From positions 1 through 64,000 of the forward strand of contig NZ_JAASTT010000001.1 in assembly GCF_014322795.1 (NCBI RefSeq): a DNA stretch of 64,000 nt, written 5' to 3'. Source of the stretch: Paenilisteria portnoyi (lineage in GTDB: Bacteria; Bacillota; Bacilli; Lactobacillales; Listeriaceae). The notes under the pieces are model-generated. The model searched no databases. It saw nothing but the letters and a program-made list of their open reading frames with translations, and had not been told where the DNA came from. Within the stretch, counting starts at the first letter, position 1, and each line of letters begins with the position of its first letter. Shown piece after piece: positions 9,413-17,820 of this stretch. Position numbers and translations under genes: made by a program.

Positions 9413-9566
9413 GAATAAACACAACACAAGAAAATAACACAAAACCCGAGTGAAGCGAGGCCGGTTCATATTCTAGGCAAAGATGAGTATCAGGTGCGGA
9501 GCGTACTTGCGTATGCTAGCACTGGAACGGAATCTTTAACGACGAAGATGGACCGAAAAAAAGCTT
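9413..9566 (-). repeat. 154-bp tandem repeat, unit 1 (element family, reversed)
   Basis: First of three head-to-tail units with a period of exactly 154 bp. It contains the conserved core in the opposite orientation to copies A and E. It is the most diverged unit (roughly 14 changes from units 2 and 3). Its outer right arm is missing, so only the inner CGGTTCA/TGGACCG pairing remains. Confidence 0.9.
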
Positions 9567-9720
9567 GAATAAACGCAACACAAGAAAATAACGCAAAACC
9601 TCAGCGAAGCGAGAACGGTTCATGTTCTAGGCAAAGATGAGTACCAGGTGCGGAGCGTACTTGCGTACGTGAGCACTGGAACGGAATCTTTAACGACGAA
9701 GATGGACCGAACGAAACCTT
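9567..9720 (-). repeat. 154-bp tandem repeat, unit 2
   Basis: Differs from unit 3 at only two positions over their shared 143 bases, which indicates recent duplication or gene conversion. Like unit 1 it lacks the long right arm. Units 1-3 fill the 499-bp space between greA and the next gene. I see no convincing gene or promoter in that space. Confidence 0.9.
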
Positions 9721-9877
9721 GAATAAACGCAACACAAGAAAATAACGCAAAACCTCAGCGAAGCGAGAACGGTTCATATTCTAGGCAAAGATGAGTACCG
9801 GGTGCGGAGCGTACTTGCGTACGTGAGCACTGGAACGGAATCTTTAACGACGAAGATGGACCGTTCTCGCTTCGCTG
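9721..9877 (-). repeat. 154-bp tandem repeat, unit 3 with complete arms
   Basis: The only unit with a full terminal inverted repeat: 9756-9776 and 9857-9877 are 21 nt and complementary with one mismatch. They enclose an 80-nt core that reads, on the minus strand, CGTCGTTAAAGATTCCGTTC and onward, closely matching copy E at 11309-11427. The following gene starts 24 nt later. Confidence 0.9.
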
Positions 9878-9900
9878 ACCTAGGTAAGGTGGTGGCATAT

Positions 9901-10536
9901 ATGGACAAGAAAACACAAAAGGAAGAGCAGCGACGCAGTGCCCAAAATCATGTGGAAGCATCACGCTCTGAGCAAAATAGTAAACACAAAAGAACGAGTA
10001 TCACTCTGAACATTTTAATCATACTGATGAGTTTGGCAATCGTTGGTGTTTTATGGCTTGTTTTTTTTTTAACGGCTGAGGATTCGGCGGATAAAGTAGA
10101 AACAAAGCCAAAAACGGAGCAAACGCAAAAGGCGAATGAGACGAAAAAGGATGACTCGAAAGCAAAGGACACCGAGAAGCCGAAAGAGCAAACGACGGAA
10201 ACCAGCGATGATCCTAATGTGTCAGAAGTCATTACAAAAGATTGGAAAGCTGTTGGGACGGAACAAAAAGGTGATCACGTGAACTCCTATGAAATGGATA
10301 GCGAGGATTGGGAAGAAAAAGTGAACGCTTTTTCTGAGGCGACAGGTATTGATAATGGTGACATGACGATTTGGTATGTCGGTCGCGGTGATGAGCCTGC
10401 AACGCAATCTATTGGAACGGTTTCAACAAAATCTGATCCGGATAAAGCTTTCCGAGTATACATTACTTGGGTCGATGGGGCTGGATGGCAACCGACAAAA
10501 GTAGAAGTGCTCAAAACGAATGATAAAAGAAATTGA
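9901..10536 (+). CDS. DUF1510 (YrrS-like) membrane-anchored protein
   Basis: 211 residues. A basic cytoplasmic head is followed by one membrane segment (about 35-57), a Lys/Glu/Thr-rich low-complexity stretch (about 65-105) and a C-terminal globular domain with EVITKDWKAVGTEQ and a later GDMTIWYVGRGDEPATQS. This matches the DUF1510/YrrS family of unknown function, which sits near greA and mtnN in Bacillales. The start is the ATG at 9901 after TAAGGTGGT. The frame stays open upstream into the repeat, but that extension is repeat-derived and has no ribosome site. Confidence 0.82.
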   Translation: MDKKTQKEEQRRSAQNHVEASRSEQNSKHKRTSITLNILIILMSLAIVGVLWLVFFLTAEDSADKVETKPKTEQTQKANETKKDDSKAKDTEKPKEQTTETSDDPNVSEVITKDWKAVGTEQKGDHVNSYEMDSEDWEEKVNAFSEATGIDNGDMTIWYVGRGDEPATQSIGTVSTKSDPDKAFRVYITWVDGAGWQPTKVEVLKTNDKRN

Positions 10537-10540
10537 TAAG

Positions 10541-10583
10541 ACTGTGTTTCGGATGGTTTATCCACTTCGAACACAGTTTTTTT
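10541..10583 (+). terminator. Terminator after the YrrS-like gene
   Basis: ACTGTGTTTCGG (10541-10552) pairs with TTCGAACACAGT (10566-10577), followed by T residues to 10583. Confidence 0.88.
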
Positions 10584-10602
10584 AAGGAAGGGATGATTGA
10601 GA

Positions 10603-11307
10603 ATGGGAAAAATAGCAATTATCGGTGCGATGGAAGAAGAAGTGACAATTTTACGGGAACAGATGGCTGGACTTGAGGAAACAACGATAGCGGGAGCGGT
10701 TTTCTACACGGGAACGTTGGCTGGAAAAGAGATTGTCTTGTTGAAATCTGGCATTGGGAAAGTGAATGCGGCTTTATCAACGACTCTTTTATGCGACCAT
10801 TATGATATTTCGTTAATTATTAATACTGGCTCAGCTGGCGGAATTGGTGCGGAATTGGAAGTTGGAGATGTGATTATTTCAGATCATTTAGCGTATGGGG
10901 ATGTGGATGCAACTGTTTTTGGTTATACATACGGACAAGTTCCCCAAATGCCAGCACTCTATCAGGGCGATGAAGAGGCGATGCGTTTGGCACAGCAAAT
11001 CTACCAAGAAAACTTCTCAGAGGGAAACAAGGCGGTCTACGGGCTCGTGGTGACGACGGATTCTTTTATTCACCGACCAGATCAACGGGAATTGATTACG
11101 ACTTTCTTCCCAGAGGTAAAAGCGGTAGAAATGGAAGCTTGCGCGATTGCACAGGTTGCGCACCAGTTTGACGTACCGTTTTTAATTATCCGAGCGCTTT
11201 CAGATGTTGCAGATAGTGAAGCTAGTGTCTCTTTTGATGAGTTTTTAGTGACGGCAGCAAAGAATTCGTCAGCTTGTGTTGTGAAAATGATAGAACAATT
11301 GTCATGA
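10603..11307 (+). CDS. mtnN: 5'-methylthioadenosine/S-adenosylhomocysteine nucleosidase
   Basis: 234 residues, beginning GKIAIIGAMEEEV, with SGIGKVNAA, NTGSAGGI and a VEMEACAIAQ segment carrying the ribose-binding Glu residues, followed by RALSDVAD with the catalytic Asp. It cleaves methylthioadenosine and S-adenosylhomocysteine to adenine and a thioribose, feeding methionine recycling and autoinducer-2 precursor formation. The ATG at 10603 lies 10 nt after AAGGAAGGG. It converges on the M3 peptidase gene with repeat copy E between them. Confidence 0.96.
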   Translation: MGKIAIIGAMEEEVTILREQMAGLEETTIAGAVFYTGTLAGKEIVLLKSGIGKVNAALSTTLLCDHYDISLIINTGSAGGIGAELEVGDVIISDHLAYGDVDATVFGYTYGQVPQMPALYQGDEEAMRLAQQIYQENFSEGNKAVYGLVVTTDSFIHRPDQRELITTFFPEVKAVEMEACAIAQVAHQFDVPFLIIRALSDVADSEASVSFDEFLVTAAKNSSACVVKMIEQLS

Positions 11308-11308
11308 T

Positions 11309-11427
11309 AGCGTGTCGACAAACGCCTATTTTCGTCGTTAAAAGCTCCGTTCCAGTGCTCTCGTACTCTAGTACGCTCCGCGCTGGTACTCGCTTTTGGC
11401 TAGAAACTAGGCATTTGTCGACACGCT
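11309..11427. repeat. Long inverted-repeat element, copy E
   Basis: Arms AGCGTGTCGACAAACGCCT (11309-11327) and AGGCATTTGTCGACACGCT (11409-11427) pair with one mismatch. Inside, AAAAGC pairs with GCTTTT, CCAGTGC (11352-11358) with GCGCTGG, and GTAC with GTAC around a TCTA loop. The whole element can form a nearly continuous cruciform. The core matches the reverse complement of the 9413-9877 units. It begins 2 nt after the mtnN stop, between convergent genes. Confidence 0.9.
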
Positions 11428-11511
11428 GAGGTTTGATGATAAAGCTAGGTTTTGCGTGAAATATAGTTTCCCTATAGTCTGTCGTCTGCTAATAGCAAGC
11501 GGACGTTGCTG

Positions 11512-13317
11512 TTACACTAAATCATTTGTTAAGTCTAGGAACTCTTCGACGTCGCTAACTGCAATCTCCAGCGCGCTTTCCCAGAAATCTGGTTTTGTTA
11601 AATCGATACCAAGATGTTTTTTAGCAAGTTGCTCGGTTGTCATGGCGCCAGTGTCTTGCAACAGGGCAATGTATTTGTCTTCGTAGCCGCTTCCTTCTGC
11701 AAGTGCTTGGTGATAAATACCTAATGAAAACAGGTAGCCGAATGTGTATGGGAAGTTGTAAAATGGTACATCGGCGATATAAAAATGTAATTTAGAAGAC
11801 CAGAATTGCGGGTGGTACTCGGATAACGCATCTTGGAAGGCTTCTCGTTGCGCTTCTTCCATTAACGTATTTAGACGATCCGCAGAAACGAGGCCTTCTT
11901 TACGAGCTTCATAAAAACGGGTTTCGAATAAGAAACGAGCGCGTATGTCCATGAAAAAGGCAATGCTGCGTCCGATTTTATCTTCTAGTAGAATGATTTT
12001 TTCTTCTTTTGTAGTTGCTTCTTTAACGGAAGCATCCGCAATAATCATTTCAGCAAAAGTTGATGCGGTTTCAGCTACGTTCATCGCATAATTCGTATTT
12101 TCGAAGGGTTCATCGCGAATAACATGTGAGTGGAAGGCGTGGCCGAGTTCGTGAGCAAGCGTTGCAACCGTTCCTGGGGCACCGTCGTAGGTCATGAAAA
12201 TACGACTTTCTTTTTCTAGTGGAATGTCGGTACAAAAACCACCAGGACGTTTGTTATCACGATCTTCAGCCTCAATCCATTGCTGTTCAAATGCGTGCTT
12301 TGCAAAACTAGCCATTTTCGGGCTGAATTTTGCAAACTGTGTCAGAATGAAATCCGCGCCTTCTTGGTACGTATATTTTTTCGGCTCAGAATCAAGCGTC
12401 AGGGGTGCGAAAACATCATGGAAGCTTAATTTATCAATGCCAAACAGTTGTGCTTTGCGATTTAAGAATGAAACGAACGTTGCTTTATGTTTTTCGATGA
12501 CTTCCCACATGGTTGCCAGTGTTTTTTCGTCTAAGCGGTTGATTGCCAGTGGTTCTGCGAGTACATTGTCCCATTTACGCGTCCGATAAACGGCGAGGCG
12601 GAAACCTGCCAAATGGTTTAGCGTATCGCTGAATAGTTGTGATTTTTCCTGCCATGCTTTTCCGTAGGCTTCAAATACAGCGACACGCACAGCGCGATCT
12701 GGATGGCTCAATAAGTTCAAGGCTTGGCCGGCGGAAACTAATTTTTCCTCACCATCAACAACAACTGGTACGCGAATCGTTGCTACAACTGTATCGTAAT
12801 GATCCGACCAGCCGCGGTAACCGTCCACATTCAGCGCATTGATAACTGCTTCTTCTTCACGTGTCCCTTTTTTCTTACGATTATCGCGTGCTTCATTTAG
12901 TACGAAAGCAATCTCGCTCAAGCCGTTCTCTGTGAGTAGGGAAGCCCATAATGCATCTGGAACTAAGGCGAATTTCTCATGCCACTCATTTTCGATTGTT
13001 TCAAGTTCTGCCAATTGTTGGTATACACCGCCAGTCAATTCGACAGCTTTCAAATCACGCGTGTCGGCGGAGGATAAACATTCCAGAAAAGCCGCTGCAT
13101 TCATGAGTTGTTTCGTTATATCTGCATTTTGATTGATTAAAAGTAGAAATTCGCTGACATCGTCTTTATTTTCTGGAACGGGCCAATCTTGCACCGCTTG
13201 CTTAAATGACGCGATATCTTTCGTTGTCTCAGAAAGCGCATTAGCTAAAGCTTCAGAGCCACTTCCGCCAGAATAAATCGAATCTAAATCCCAAATTAAC
13301 GCATAGTTTTTTGACAT
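11512..13317 (-). CDS. pepF: M3-family oligoendopeptidase F
   Basis: About 601 residues. The zinc site HELGH lies near residue 390 in TLAHELGHAFHSHV, with downstream MNVAETASTFAEMI supplying the third ligand Glu. This is a cytosolic metallopeptidase of family M3B that degrades oligopeptides; substrate preference is not readable. Two adjacent ATGs start the frame, and the second (13317) is 6 nt from AGGGGG. It is on the opposite strand to both neighbours. A minus-strand TATAAT lies just upstream, but no good -35 was found. Confidence 0.94.
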   Translation of the reverse strand: MSKNYALIWDLDSIYSGGSGSEALANALSETTKDIASFKQAVQDWPVPENKDDVSEFLLLINQNADITKQLMNAAAFLECLSSADTRDLKAVELTGGVYQQLAELETIENEWHEKFALVPDALWASLLTENGLSEIAFVLNEARDNRKKKGTREEEAVINALNVDGYRGWSDHYDTVVATIRVPVVVDGEEKLVSAGQALNLLSHPDRAVRVAVFEAYGKAWQEKSQLFSDTLNHLAGFRLAVYRTRKWDNVLAEPLAINRLDEKTLATMWEVIEKHKATFVSFLNRKAQLFGIDKLSFHDVFAPLTLDSEPKKYTYQEGADFILTQFAKFSPKMASFAKHAFEQQWIEAEDRDNKRPGGFCTDIPLEKESRIFMTYDGAPGTVATLAHELGHAFHSHVIRDEPFENTNYAMNVAETASTFAEMIIADASVKEATTKEEKIILLEDKIGRSIAFFMDIRARFLFETRFYEARKEGLVSADRLNTLMEEAQREAFQDALSEYHPQFWSSKLHFYIADVPFYNFPYTFGYLFSLGIYHQALAEGSGYEDKYIALLQDTGAMTTEQLAKKHLGIDLTKPDFWESALEIAVSDVEEFLDLTNDLV

Positions 13318-13377
13318 CATAATCCCCCTATAATTTCCGTATTTTCCACTTCATTATAGCACTTATCTCAGATTTTT

Positions 13378-13406
13378 TTGTAAAATAAGCGGAAAGATGT
13401 TAAAAT
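13378..13406 (+). promoter_or_regulatory. Promoter of the yqeG-yqeH-aroE cluster
   Basis: TTGTAA (13378-13383) and TAAAAT (13401-13406) with a 17-nt spacer, nearly the same hexamers as the greA promoter. It lies about 100 nt before yqeG. Confidence 0.6.
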
Positions 13407-13502
13407 TTATAAGGATTACATGAAAGCGTGCTGGTTTGGCATTCGAGAAACGCCGATGTCAAGACACTTTTTAAACCAATTAAATAAAAAGAGGTGCCTA
13501 TT

Positions 13503-14024
13503 TTGCTAAAAAATTTCTCACCGGATAAAATGTTAACATCGCCATTTGGTATTACCGCGGACCAATTGCGAAAAATGGGGAAAACGACGGTATTAACAGA
13601 TCTAGACAATACGTTACTTGCTTGGGATCAGTTGGATGCGACCGACGAAATTTACAACTGGTTTCGGATTCTAGAAGAAGAGGGCATCAAGGTGATGATC
13701 GTATCGAATAACAATGAAGAGCGCGTGAAGCGAGTGGCTATCGCGACGAAAATTCCATACTTGGCCAAGGCGAAAAAACCACTGGCCGCCGCGTTTCAGA
13801 AAGCGCTGGCTGATCTTGGCTCGACACCAGAAGAAACGGTGATGATTGGCGACCAAATCATGACGGACATCTTAGGAGGAAACCGTCAAAAATTAACGAC
13901 TGTTTTTGTACGCCCGGTCAAAGATACAGACGGTTTTGCGACGAAGTTTAACCGATTCATGGAACGCATTATTTTAAAAAGACTAGCTAAAAAATCAGAA
14001 TTAAAATGGGAGGATTCTCTGTGA
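13503..14024 (+). CDS. yqeG: YqeG family HAD-type phosphatase
   Basis: 173 residues of the HAD IIIA family. The nucleophile motif is LTDLDNTLLAWD near residue 35, the second motif is MIVSNNNEERV, and the acidic motif is MIGDQIMTDILGG. Homologues dephosphorylate phosphatidylglycerol phosphate or are uncharacterised; the natural substrate is uncertain. The start is TTG at 13503 after AAGAGGTG. The stop overlaps the next start by 4 nt. Confidence 0.9.
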   Translation: MLKNFSPDKMLTSPFGITADQLRKMGKTTVLTDLDNTLLAWDQLDATDEIYNWFRILEEEGIKVMIVSNNNEERVKRVAIATKIPYLAKAKKPLAAAFQKALADLGSTPEETVMIGDQIMTDILGGNRQKLTTVFVRPVKDTDGFATKFNRFMERIILKRLAKKSELKWEDSL

Positions 14025-15121
14025 CCGAAGAATTAAGATGTATTGGCTGTGGAGCCGTTATTCAAACAACTGACAAAACCCAACCTGGCTATGCGCCGGA
14101 ATCTAGCTTAGAAAAAGAAGATATTATTTGCCAGCGTTGTTTCCGCTTGAAGCATTATAATGAAATTCAAGATGTTCCGCTGACGGATGATGATTTCTTG
14201 AAAATTTTGAACCAATTAGGTACAAAGCAGGCGCTGATCGTCTATGTTGTCGATATTTTTGACTTTGATGGCAGTTGGTTGCCAGGTTTGCATCGCTTTG
14301 TCGGGAATAACCCGGTACTACTTGTCGGAAATAAAGCCGATTTGCTACCAAAATCATTGAAACGCGAACGCTTGACGCAGTGGATGCGCGGTCGTGCCCG
14401 TGAACTCGGACTGGCCCCAACCGATTGCGTCTTAGTAAGCGCTGAAAAAGGACAATCCTTTGATGTGTTACTTGAAAAAATTGAAGAAGAGCGCGCAGGC
14501 CGTGACGTTTTTGTCGTAGGCTGTACAAATGTTGGTAAATCAACACTTATCAATCGGATTATTAAAGTGGCGACTGGTGAAAATGACGTTATCACGACAT
14601 CTCAATTCCCAGGCACAACGCTTGATAAAATTGAAATTCCACTTTCAGATGGCAGCGTTCTTGTCGATACGCCAGGAATTATCAATCATCACCAAATCGC
14701 GCATGTTATCGATGCTAAAACGCTAAAACTTGTCTCGCCGAAAAAAGAAATCAAGCCAGTGACGTACCAATTAAACGAGGAACAAACGTTATTCTTTGGC
14801 GCCTTGGCTCGATTTGATTACACAAGTGGTGGCAGACGATCGTTTGTCGTGTATACATCGAATAACTTAATGATTCACCGCACGAAACTTGAAAAAGCTG
14901 ATAATTTATATGAAACGCAAGCCGGAAAACTACTGCAACCACCAGGCGAAGCGGATATCGAAACATTACCGAAATTAGTGCCGTATCAATTTTCGGTGAA
15001 GGAAAAGGCGGACATCGTATTCTCAGGACTTGGTTGGATTACCGTTTTAGAAGGCGGTGCAAAAGTAACTGCTTGGGTTCCAGAAGGCGTAAGCGTAACT
15101 ATTCGCCGCTCAATCGTGTAA
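14021..15121 (+). CDS. yqeH: Ribosome biogenesis GTPase YqeH
   Basis: 366 residues. The N-terminal zinc finger is formed by CIGCG (residues 6-10) and CQRC. The circularly permuted GTPase domain has the G4 motif GNKADLLP before the P-loop GCTNVGKSTLINR and the G3 motif DTPGI. A C-terminal RNA-binding region follows. YqeH is needed for 30S subunit assembly. The start is GTG at 14021 after GGGAGG, overlapping the yqeG stop (GTGA). Confidence 0.96.
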   Translation: MTEELRCIGCGAVIQTTDKTQPGYAPESSLEKEDIICQRCFRLKHYNEIQDVPLTDDDFLKILNQLGTKQALIVYVVDIFDFDGSWLPGLHRFVGNNPVLLVGNKADLLPKSLKRERLTQWMRGRARELGLAPTDCVLVSAEKGQSFDVLLEKIEEERAGRDVFVVGCTNVGKSTLINRIIKVATGENDVITTSQFPGTTLDKIEIPLSDGSVLVDTPGIINHHQIAHVIDAKTLKLVSPKKEIKPVTYQLNEEQTLFFGALARFDYTSGGRRSFVVYTSNNLMIHRTKLEKADNLYETQAGKLLQPPGEADIETLPKLVPYQFSVKEKADIVFSGLGWITVLEGGAKVTAWVPEGVSVTIRRSIV

Positions 15122-15140
15122 CTAGGAGGCGAACTTCTGA

Positions 15141-15962
15141 ATGAAAGAGTTATATTGCGTTATCGGCAACCCCATCGCACACTCGCTTTCTCCAATAATG
15201 CACACCGCTTTACTGGAGCAGAACCATCTAGATGCGAGCTATGTTCCATTTTTAATAGAAAAACAGGATTTTACAACAGCGATAGAAGGTTTAAAGGCAT
15301 TAGGAATTAGCGGATTCAACGTTACGAGTCCGTTTAAAGAGGATATCCTACCGTTTTTAGACGCGCTAGATTCCGAGGCCAAAGCATGCGGGGCTGTGAA
15401 TACGGTTGTTGCAAGAAATGGACATTGGACTGGCTACAACACGGATGGCATCGGTTATTTACAAGGTTTAGAGAGCATTCGAACTATCAATGAAACCGAT
15501 CAGATTTTGATTATTGGAGCAGGCGGCGCGAGTAAGGCAATTTTTCAGGCTCTCTTACACCATACCAATGCGTCAGTGACCGTTGCCAATCGAACGCTTG
15601 AAAAAGCTGTTAAAATGGTTGCAGGGACGGCGCATAGGGCTATCAGTTTAGCCGAAGCCGAGTCGCAACTTGCGGATTTCACCATCGTCATCCAAACAAC
15701 ATCATCCGGACTTACCAAAGAAAATGCGGTTTTACCAATCCAATTACATGATTTAACCGTAGGGACCATCGTTTCTGACATTATCTACAATCCCGCTGAA
15801 ACGCCATTTTTAAAAGAGGCGAAAGCACATGGAGCTATCATACAAAACGGCTTATCGATGTTTATTAACCAAGCGGCGATTGCGTTCGAATTATGGACAG
15901 GGATAGAAGCAGATCGCGATCTCATGCGAAATAGTGTATTGAAAAAACTAGGAGGAAAATAA
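15141..15962 (+). CDS. aroE: Shikimate dehydrogenase
   Basis: 273 residues. The N-terminal substrate domain has GNPIAHSLSPIMH, FNVTSPFKE with the catalytic Lys, and the AVNTVV block. The NADP-binding GAGGASKAI follows near residue 127. It reduces 3-dehydroshikimate in chorismate synthesis. The ATG at 15141 follows AGGAGGCGAA. Its TAA overlaps the next ATG by one base (TAATG), so translation is coupled. Confidence 0.96.
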   Translation: MKELYCVIGNPIAHSLSPIMHTALLEQNHLDASYVPFLIEKQDFTTAIEGLKALGISGFNVTSPFKEDILPFLDALDSEAKACGAVNTVVARNGHWTGYNTDGIGYLQGLESIRTINETDQILIIGAGGASKAIFQALLHHTNASVTVANRTLEKAVKMVAGTAHRAISLAEAESQLADFTIVIQTTSSGLTKENAVLPIQLHDLTVGTIVSDIIYNPAETPFLKEAKAHGAIIQNGLSMFINQAAIAFELWTGIEADRDLMRNSVLKKLGGK

Positions 15963-16252
15963 TGTTAACAAATATACAAAAGCGTTTTTTACGTAAAGAA
16001 GCTCACGATATCGATGCCATTTTTCAAGTTGGAAAAGGTGGCGTGTCGCCGAATTTAATTAAGCATGTTGCAGAGGCCATCGAAGTTCGCGAGCTTATCA
16101 AGATTTCGATTTTACAAAATTGCGATCAACCAAAAGAAGAAGTTGCAGAAATGATTAGTTCACGTTCGGGGTCAGAGCTCGTGCAAGTTATTGGCCGCAC
16201 CATCATTCTTTACAAAGAATCACAAAATAAGAAACAAATCCAATTGCCGTAA
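15962..16252 (+). CDS. yhbY: CRM-domain RNA-binding protein YhbY/YqeI
   Basis: 96 residues: LTNIQKRFLRKEAH, then the CRM-domain GxxG-type loop in VGKGGVSPNLIKH, and RTIILYKES near the end. The family binds pre-50S particles and helps ribosome assembly. It starts on the ATG that overlaps the aroE stop. Confidence 0.93.
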   Translation: MLTNIQKRFLRKEAHDIDAIFQVGKGGVSPNLIKHVAEAIEVRELIKISILQNCDQPKEEVAEMISSRSGSELVQVIGRTIILYKESQNKKQIQLP

Positions 16253-16267
16253 GAAGGTGTATCTGAT

Positions 16268-16837
16268 TTGAAAGCAAAAATTGGTATTTTAGGTGGCACA
16301 TTTGATCCGCCACACCATGCTCATTTAATTATTGCCAACGAAGCGCGCATTAAACTCGGTCTTGAAAAAATTATTTTCTTGCCGAATGCCGTTCCTCCTC
16401 ATAAGAAAGAAAGTGGCCTGACGAGTAACGCAGATCGCCTAAAAATGATCGAACTTGCTATTACAGGCAATCCCTTTTTTGAAGTGGACGACCGTGAAAT
16501 GCACCGCTCTGGCAAGTCTTACACGTATGATACGATGGTTGAAATGACAAAGGAGTTTCCAAATGCCGCTTTTTCCTTTATAATTGGCGGAGACATGGTT
16601 GAATATTTGCCAAAGTGGTATCATATTAATGAACTGATAAAACTTGTGAACTTTGTTGGCGTCAATCGACCGCATTACGATGGGGGAGCGCCTTACGATA
16701 TAGAAAAAATAGAGGTTCCAGCACTGGACATCTCGTCTTCCCTGTTGCGAGAACGTTTGGTAGCAGGTTTGCCAATCGATTATTACGTTCCAAACAAGGT
16801 AAGCGAGTATATAAAGGAGCATCATTTATATGAATAG
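16268..16837 (+). CDS. nadD: Nicotinate-nucleotide adenylyltransferase
   Basis: 189 residues with the nucleotidyltransferase motif GGTFDPPHHAHL near the N-terminus, the FLPNAVPPHK block and a C-terminal ISSSLLRERL segment (the ISSTxxR motif). It makes nicotinic acid adenine dinucleotide in NAD synthesis. The start is TTG at 16268, placed 8 nt from AGAAGGTG. The 3' end overlaps yqeK by 8 nt. Confidence 0.96.
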   Translation: MKAKIGILGGTFDPPHHAHLIIANEARIKLGLEKIIFLPNAVPPHKKESGLTSNADRLKMIELAITGNPFFEVDDREMHRSGKSYTYDTMVEMTKEFPNAAFSFIIGGDMVEYLPKWYHINELIKLVNFVGVNRPHYDGGAPYDIEKIEVPALDISSSLLRERLVAGLPIDYYVPNKVSEYIKEHHLYE

Positions 16838-17405
16838 AGAAGAAATTTTGGAAGCAGTCAAAGAAGCGATGCCAGAAAAACGTTTTATTCACACACTTGG
16901 CGTTGAAAAAACAGCGCTTGAGCTTGCCGATCATTATAAAGTAGACCGAAATCAAGTGAGTCTGGCGGCGCTGTTACATGATTACGCGAAATATGCGGAT
17001 AAAGAAGCTATGATGGCAGTCATGGTTGAACAAAAAATGGATCCAAAACTATTCACCTATAACCAAGAACTGTGGCATGCTCCCGTAGGCGCCTATTTTG
17101 CAGAAAGCAAGTTTGGTGTGACAGACGAACCGGTTTTGAAAGCCATTGCTTGCCATACTACAGGAAATGCCGCGATGAGCACGATGGATAAAATCATCTA
17201 CCTGGCCGACTACACAGAGCCGAATCGTTCTTTTCCAGGCGTATACAAGGCTCGCCGTCTATCCTTTGACTCTTTAGATAAGGCCATGTTATTTGCCCTG
17301 TCAAACACAATCACGTTTTTAATTACGAAAAGACAACCTATTTTTCCAGATACATTCGATGCTTACAACTATTTTGCACGTTTACAAATTGAAGGTGAGG
17401 TATAA
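16830..17405 (+). CDS. yqeK: Ap4A-hydrolysing HD-domain protein YqeK
   Basis: 191 residues of the HD superfamily: FIHTLGVEKTALELA supplies the first His, LAALLHDYAKYAD the HD pair, and HTTGNAAMSTMDKIIYLADY the later His and Asp. Homologues hydrolyse diadenosine tetraphosphate symmetrically to ADP. It overlaps nadD by 8 nt and is followed 3 nt later by rsfS, the standard Firmicutes arrangement. Confidence 0.93.
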   Translation: MNREEILEAVKEAMPEKRFIHTLGVEKTALELADHYKVDRNQVSLAALLHDYAKYADKEAMMAVMVEQKMDPKLFTYNQELWHAPVGAYFAESKFGVTDEPVLKAIACHTTGNAAMSTMDKIIYLADYTEPNRSFPGVYKARRLSFDSLDKAMLFALSNTITFLITKRQPIFPDTFDAYNYFARLQIEGEV

Positions 17406-17408
17406 CTA

Positions 17409-17765
17409 TTGAAAAGTCATGATTTATTAATGTTAACCGCAAAAGCAGCGGACGATAAACGCGCAGAGGACATTCTAGCGCTGAATATGGAAGGACTATC
17501 CGCATTTGCCGATTATTTTGTCATTTGCCATGGTAACTCCGACAAACAAGTACAAGCCATTGCCCAAGAAATCAAAGAACAAGCGAACAAAAACGAGGTA
17601 GAAGTGAAACGATTAGAAGGCTTCGATGCTGCCAAATGGATCCTAATTGATTTAGGCGACGTCATCGTTCACGTTTTCCACAAAGATGAGCGTAGTTACT
17701 ACAATCTTGAAAAACTATGGGGAGACGCGCCGTTAGAAGACGTACGCGCAGCATTTACCGTATAA
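17409..17765 (+). CDS. rsfS: Ribosome silencing factor RsfS
   Basis: 118 residues with the RsfS/DUF143 pattern: DILALNMEG, ADYFVICHGNSDKQVQAIA and WILIDLGDVIVHVFHKDERSYYNLEKLW (split here only by length). It binds uL14 on the 50S subunit and blocks subunit joining under nutrient stress. The start is TTG at 17409 behind AGGTGAGGT. Confidence 0.95.
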   Translation: MKSHDLLMLTAKAADDKRAEDILALNMEGLSAFADYFVICHGNSDKQVQAIAQEIKEQANKNEVEVKRLEGFDAAKWILIDLGDVIVHVFHKDERSYYNLEKLWGDAPLEDVRAAFTV

Positions 17766-17771
17766 AAAGCA

Positions 17772-17799
17772 AAGAGGGGCTTTCATAGGCTCCTTTTTT
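17772..17799 (+). terminator. Weak terminator after rsfS
   Basis: A short GC stem (GGGGC near 17774 with GCTCC near 17789, one wobble) is followed by six T residues. It probably gives partial read-through into yqeM. Confidence 0.45.
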
Positions 17800-17820
17800 C
17801 GTGGAGAGAGGGGCAAAATT

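Noticed and set aside
9413-9877. CRISPR array
   Set aside because: The three units are contiguous 154-bp copies without unique spacers, and no cas gene is near.
9802-9900. N-terminal extension of the YrrS-like protein into repeat unit 3
   Set aside because: The frame is open from a GTG at 9802, but the extension is repeat sequence with no ribosome site, and the ATG at 9901 is well placed.
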